A DNA stretch of 64,000 bases from Asaia bogorensis NBRC 16594 (GTDB lineage: Bacteria; Pseudomonadota; Alphaproteobacteria; Acetobacterales; Acetobacteraceae): contig NZ_AP014690.1 in NCBI RefSeq assembly GCF_001547995.1, positions 3,072,501 to 3,136,500 on the forward strand, given 5' to 3'. Position numbers and translations under genes: made by a program. Below, piece by piece: positions 61,735 to 64,000 of the stretch (its first letter is position 1; the number at the start of each line of letters is the position of its first letter). Under the pieces are notes generated by a model. The model did no database searches. It had not been told where the DNA came from and saw only the letters and a list, made by a program, of their open reading frames with translations.

Positions 61735-62211
61735 ATGAACGCACTTGCTCAACTGGGGATGGTATCGGGACTCCCGAGAGATAACCAGACTGTCACATCG
61801 AACACATCTCATGAAGAGGTGTGCAAGGATTACTTCATTGAGCGTGATGGTGAACGCTTCGCCGGTCATCACCTGCTGATCGATTTCTGGGACGCCACGA
61901 ATCTGGACGATCCCGCAGCGATCGACGCCACGCTTTGCGAGGCAGCGGTTACCGCAGGGGCAACAATCCTGCACAGCCACTTCCATCACTTCACGCCCAA
62001 TGGCGGCGTGTCGGGCGTGATCGTGCTGGCCGAAAGCCACATCTCGATCCACACATGGCCCGAGCGTAATTTTGCCGCCGTTGACGTGTTCATGTGCGGC
62101 GCCTGCGACCCGAATCTGACGATTCCGGTCATGCAGCGTCTTTTCCAGGCCGGTCGCGTCGTCTCTGACGAAGTGCGTCGTGGTCGTGAAAAGATCTCGC
62201 CTGCAGGCTGA
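61735..62211 (+). CDS. speD: S-adenosylmethionine decarboxylase proenzyme
   Basis: The 158-residue protein has the bacterial class IB AdoMetDC motif GHHLLIDFWDATNLDDP, HSHFHHFTPNGGVSGVIVLAESHISIHTWPE with the self-cleavage site at Glu100-Ser101, and DVFMCGACDP. Ser101 becomes the pyruvoyl cofactor. It makes decarboxylated SAM for spermidine. The N-terminal 40 residues are an extension beyond the core. A terminator lies before speE. Confidence 0.93.
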   Translation: MNALAQLGMVSGLPRDNQTVTSNTSHEEVCKDYFIERDGERFAGHHLLIDFWDATNLDDPAAIDATLCEAAVTAGATILHSHFHHFTPNGGVSGVIVLAESHISIHTWPERNFAAVDVFMCGACDPNLTIPVMQRLFQAGRVVSDEVRRGREKISPAG

Positions 62212-62241
62212 GCGCGTTACGCTGCGCTCAAAAGCAGATAA

Positions 62242-62270
62242 GGCCGGGCCCGTTGCCCGGCCTTTTTTTT
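62242..62270 (+). terminator. Rho-independent terminator between speD and speE
   Basis: GGCCGGGC (62242-62249) pairs with GCCCGGCC (62255-62262) with a 5-base loop, followed by eight T residues. It lies 24 bases upstream of the speE start, inside what would otherwise be a speDE operon. Confidence 0.93.
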
Positions 62271-62293
62271 GATAAATTGGGAGAGACCGCCTC

Positions 62294-63166
62294 ATGTCTG
62301 AATCCTGGATCAACGAAACCCTCTACCCCGACTGGGGCCAGCGTTTTCGCGTCACGCGCGAGCTCGCACGCGTCAAGAGCGACTTTCAGGACATCGTCGT
62401 CTTTGAAAGCGACTTCCACGGCCGCGTGCTCGTTCTCGATGGCGTCATCCAGATCACCGAGCGCGATGAATTCGTCTATCAAGAAATGCTCACGCATGTC
62501 CCGCTTCTGACCCACCCCGATGCCAAGCGCGTGCTGATCATCGGCGCAGGCGATGGTGGCGTGCTCCGTCGCGTGCTTCAGCACAAGACCGTTGAAAAGG
62601 CCGTCATGGTCGAGATCGACGGGGCGGTTATCGAGCTTTCCAAGCAGCATCTCCCCAATATCGCTGGTGACGCCTGGAATGACCCGCGCGCCGATGTCAT
62701 CGTCGGCGATGGTATCGACTATGTCGCCAAGGCAGCGGACGGCTCGTTCGATGTCATCATCGTCGACTCGACCGATCCGATCGGCGTGGGCGAAGTGCTC
62801 TTCACCGATGCCTTCTACAAGGATTGCGCCCGCATCCTCTCCGCTCAGGGTCTGATCGTGAACCAGTGCGGCGTGCCATTCATGCAGGCGGATGAACTGC
62901 GTGAAACCAGCCTGCGCCGCGCCAATTTCTTCCCGCATGTCTCGGCCTATGTTGCCGCCGTGCCGACTTATGTCGGTGGCTTCATGACGCTCGGCGTTGC
63001 CGCCAAGGGCGTGAACCCGACAAAGCAGACCGTCGAGGACGTGCGTACTCGCGCAGAGGCCGCAGGTATCCTGGGCACGACACGTTACTGGACTCCGGAA
63101 ATCCATGTCGGCAGCTTCAATCTGCCGCCCTATATTGCCGAGAACCTGCCCAAGCAGGAAGGCTGA
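62294..63166 (+). CDS. speE: Spermidine synthase
   Basis: The 290-residue protein has DIVVFESDFHGRVLVLDGVIQITERDEFVYQEMLTHVPLLTHPDAKRVLIIGAGDGGVLRRVLQ (in parts), the substrate-binding VEIDGAVIELSKQHLP and the catalytic VDSTDPIGVGEVLF (Asp residues of the gatekeeping loop), with QCGVPFMQADELRET following. It transfers an aminopropyl group from decarboxylated SAM to putrescine. It follows speD across the terminator. Confidence 0.96.
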   Translation: MSESWINETLYPDWGQRFRVTRELARVKSDFQDIVVFESDFHGRVLVLDGVIQITERDEFVYQEMLTHVPLLTHPDAKRVLIIGAGDGGVLRRVLQHKTVEKAVMVEIDGAVIELSKQHLPNIAGDAWNDPRADVIVGDGIDYVAKAADGSFDVIIVDSTDPIGVGEVLFTDAFYKDCARILSAQGLIVNQCGVPFMQADELRETSLRRANFFPHVSAYVAAVPTYVGGFMTLGVAAKGVNPTKQTVEDVRTRAEAAGILGTTRYWTPEIHVGSFNLPPYIAENLPKQEG

Positions 63167-63173
63167 TCGGCGT

Positions 63174-63201
63174 CCCCGGACAGACATCTGTATGTCCGGG
63201 G
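63174..63201. terminator. Hairpin after speE
   Basis: CCCCGGACA (63174-63182) pairs perfectly with TGTCCGGGG (63193-63201). There is no T-run; it is directly followed by repeat copy F. Confidence 0.5.
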
Positions 63202-63203
63202 TA

Positions 63204-63317
63204 TGCAGGGCTATGCCCTGCACCCGCGGAGGGAATTTCCCCTTCGATCCCCGTTTCGGCTCTTAACCAGATTTGCGAAGGACGACTGTCCTTCGGCGGG
63301 GTATGGGGCAGCGCCTC
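63204..63317 (+). repeat. Structured intergenic repeat, copy F
   Basis: Module 1 (TGCAGGGC-TAT-GCCCTGCA, 63204-63222), module 2 (CACCCGCGGAGGG..CCCCTTCGATCCCCGT), module 3 (GAAGGAC-GACT-GTCCTTC, 63277-63294) and a partly decayed module 4 (TGGGGCAGCGCCTCC) are present. It lies between the convergent speE and the 102-residue protein gene. Confidence 0.8.
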
Positions 63318-63342
63318 CTGTCAGGATGGCTCTGACTGGGCT

Positions 63343-63651
63343 CTAATAGCCCGAACCGCTCAGCAGGCGAATAACGATAGCCTGCCATTCTTCCATCAGA
63401 TCACCATGGCCCATCGCGTGACCGGCGCGCCGGTACCAGTAGCGGGCATTGTCAGTGTCACCCTCGACGCGATGAAGCCAGCCATGAACCCAGTTACATT
63501 CCGGGTCACGCTCATTGGCTTGCACGATCTCATGGGCGGCCGCCCAGTCCTCCCGTTTGGCCCACCACAGTGCAAGCAGCGCGGGTGACACAGGATCGGG
63601 CGGAATACCGTCTTGCAGGCTTTCCTTGAATACGGACAGGGTCATGCTCAT
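63343..63651 (-). CDS. Conserved small cytoplasmic protein of unknown function
   Basis: The 102-residue protein has helical, tryptophan-rich segments (ALWWAKREDWAAAHEIVQ, WVHGWLHRVEGDTDNARYWYRRAGH) that resemble a TPR-like helical pair. It has no signal peptide. Its ATG overlaps the stop of the upstream SDR gene (ATGA), so the two are translationally coupled. I recall similar small proteins in alphaproteobacteria but no known function. Confidence 0.75.
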   Translation of the reverse strand: MSMTLSVFKESLQDGIPPDPVSPALLALWWAKREDWAAAHEIVQANERDPECNWVHGWLHRVEGDTDNARYWYRRAGHAMGHGDLMEEWQAIVIRLLSGSGY

Positions 63652-64000
63652 CGGACAACCTCCCAGTCATACCGGACTCCGGTCATATTCTCGGAAGCCT
63701 GCCAGAGCTTGGACGCAAGGGGAAGCCCCGTGGCTCTGGGCGGGATAACGGCAGGCCCCGGTGGCCCGCGTCGTTCCCCACGACCGAGCGGCCCGTAATA
63801 GCCCCCATCACGCGCCTTGGGAGACAGGGCCGCATGGAGAATGGGCTCGGCGCCCGCAGTGACATCCTGCCCCAGCAGGCGGAACAGGGCGTTGCCGGCA
63901 CGATCCTGCCCATAAGCCAGCAGGCGTGAAATGGGCGTCTGCGCCGCGCTCAGCGCGGCGCTGTTGGAAATGATGGAGCTGGTGGACCAGCCAGGATGAG
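63648..64000 (-). CDS. SDR family oxidoreductase, N-terminus cut by window edge
   Basis: About 116 C-terminal residues are present and the start lies beyond the right edge. HPGWSTSSI is the SDR C-terminal substrate-loop motif, followed by ILHAALSPKARDGGYYGPLGRGERRGPPGPAVIPPRAT and SKLWQASENMTGVRYDWE, which match the retinol dehydrogenase/protochlorophyllide-reductase-like SDR branch. The catalytic YxxxK lies outside the window. The stop overlaps the following ATG (ATGA). Confidence 0.8.
   Translation of the reverse strand, partial: HPGWSTSSIISNSAALSAAQTPISRLLAYGQDRAGNALFRLLGQDVTAGAEPILHAALSPKARDGGYYGPLGRGERRGPPGPAVIPPRATGLPLASKLWQASENMTGVRYDWEVVR

Overview
The window reads as a single chromosomal core segment of an alphaproteobacterium, most likely an acetic acid bacterium (Acetobacteraceae; Asaia, Kozakia or Gluconobacter type). 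This rests on gene content and order: proA-nadD-rsfS-rlmH, rho/mnmE/mnmG/rsmG/parA/parB, an MtlK-type polyol dehydrogenase, OPG genes, class II aldolase, and a GC-rich structured intergenic repeat of a kind I associate with this family. The genus is inference. I see no prophage, insertion sequence, CRISPR array or recognisable defence island. Gene density is high, many start codons are translationally coupled, and both edges cut genes. Layout: 0-16 kb is mostly leftward housekeeping. It holds a DUF192 gene cut by the edge, a glyoxalase II-like hydrolase, RidA and a secreted CHAP hydrolase. Then come the proA-nadD-rsfS-rlmH operon, glycerate kinase, rplY-pth-ychF, prs with a histidine phosphatase, and hldD-lgt-pgeF-lipoprotein. 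An isolated GT61 glycosyltransferase behind an AT-rich leader is the most foreign-looking gene here. From 16 to 32 kb: ubiK, ybjN-proC, a TetR-like gene, tRNA-Gln and tRNA-Lys, then the chromosome-partition neighbourhood parB-parA-rsmG-mnmG-mnmE. Three near-consensus parS sites lie in or near it (in rsmG, in mnmE and at 31.9 kb). ogt, rho, corA, trpBA and an HdeD-like membrane protein follow. From 32 to 47 kb the theme is the cell envelope: a PlsC-type acyltransferase, a TonB receptor, a periplasmic protein, mrp with a tiny coupled lipoprotein, opgC, the DegQ protease, a FUSC membrane protein, mannitol 2-dehydrogenase, and opgG-opgH. OPG synthesis (opgGH), OPG modification (opgC), a periplasmic protease and a possible mannitol compatible-solute enzyme sit within 10 kb, which suggests an osmotic/envelope adaptation block. 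From 47 to 64 kb: DUF2501-like protein, oligopeptidase B, rpmJ (L36), a TPR protein, a small membrane protein, priA, xerC with a tandem aspartyl-protease-like protein, tRNA-Ala, YggT, an IclR regulator, glutaminyl-peptide cyclotransferase, a TetR regulator, fbaA with an ABM-like small protein, speD, speE, and an SDR oxidoreductase cut by the right edge. The most notable non-coding signal is a roughly 110-bp repeat built of stacked hairpins. It is present in six copies (five loci), all in the same orientation and all abutting the 3' end of a leftward gene. I found no clear undescribed multi-gene system. The best leads are this repeat family, an apparent non-AUG (AUC) start for rsfS, a perfect 18-bp palindrome upstream of the TonB receptor, and the tiny lipoprotein coupled to mrp.
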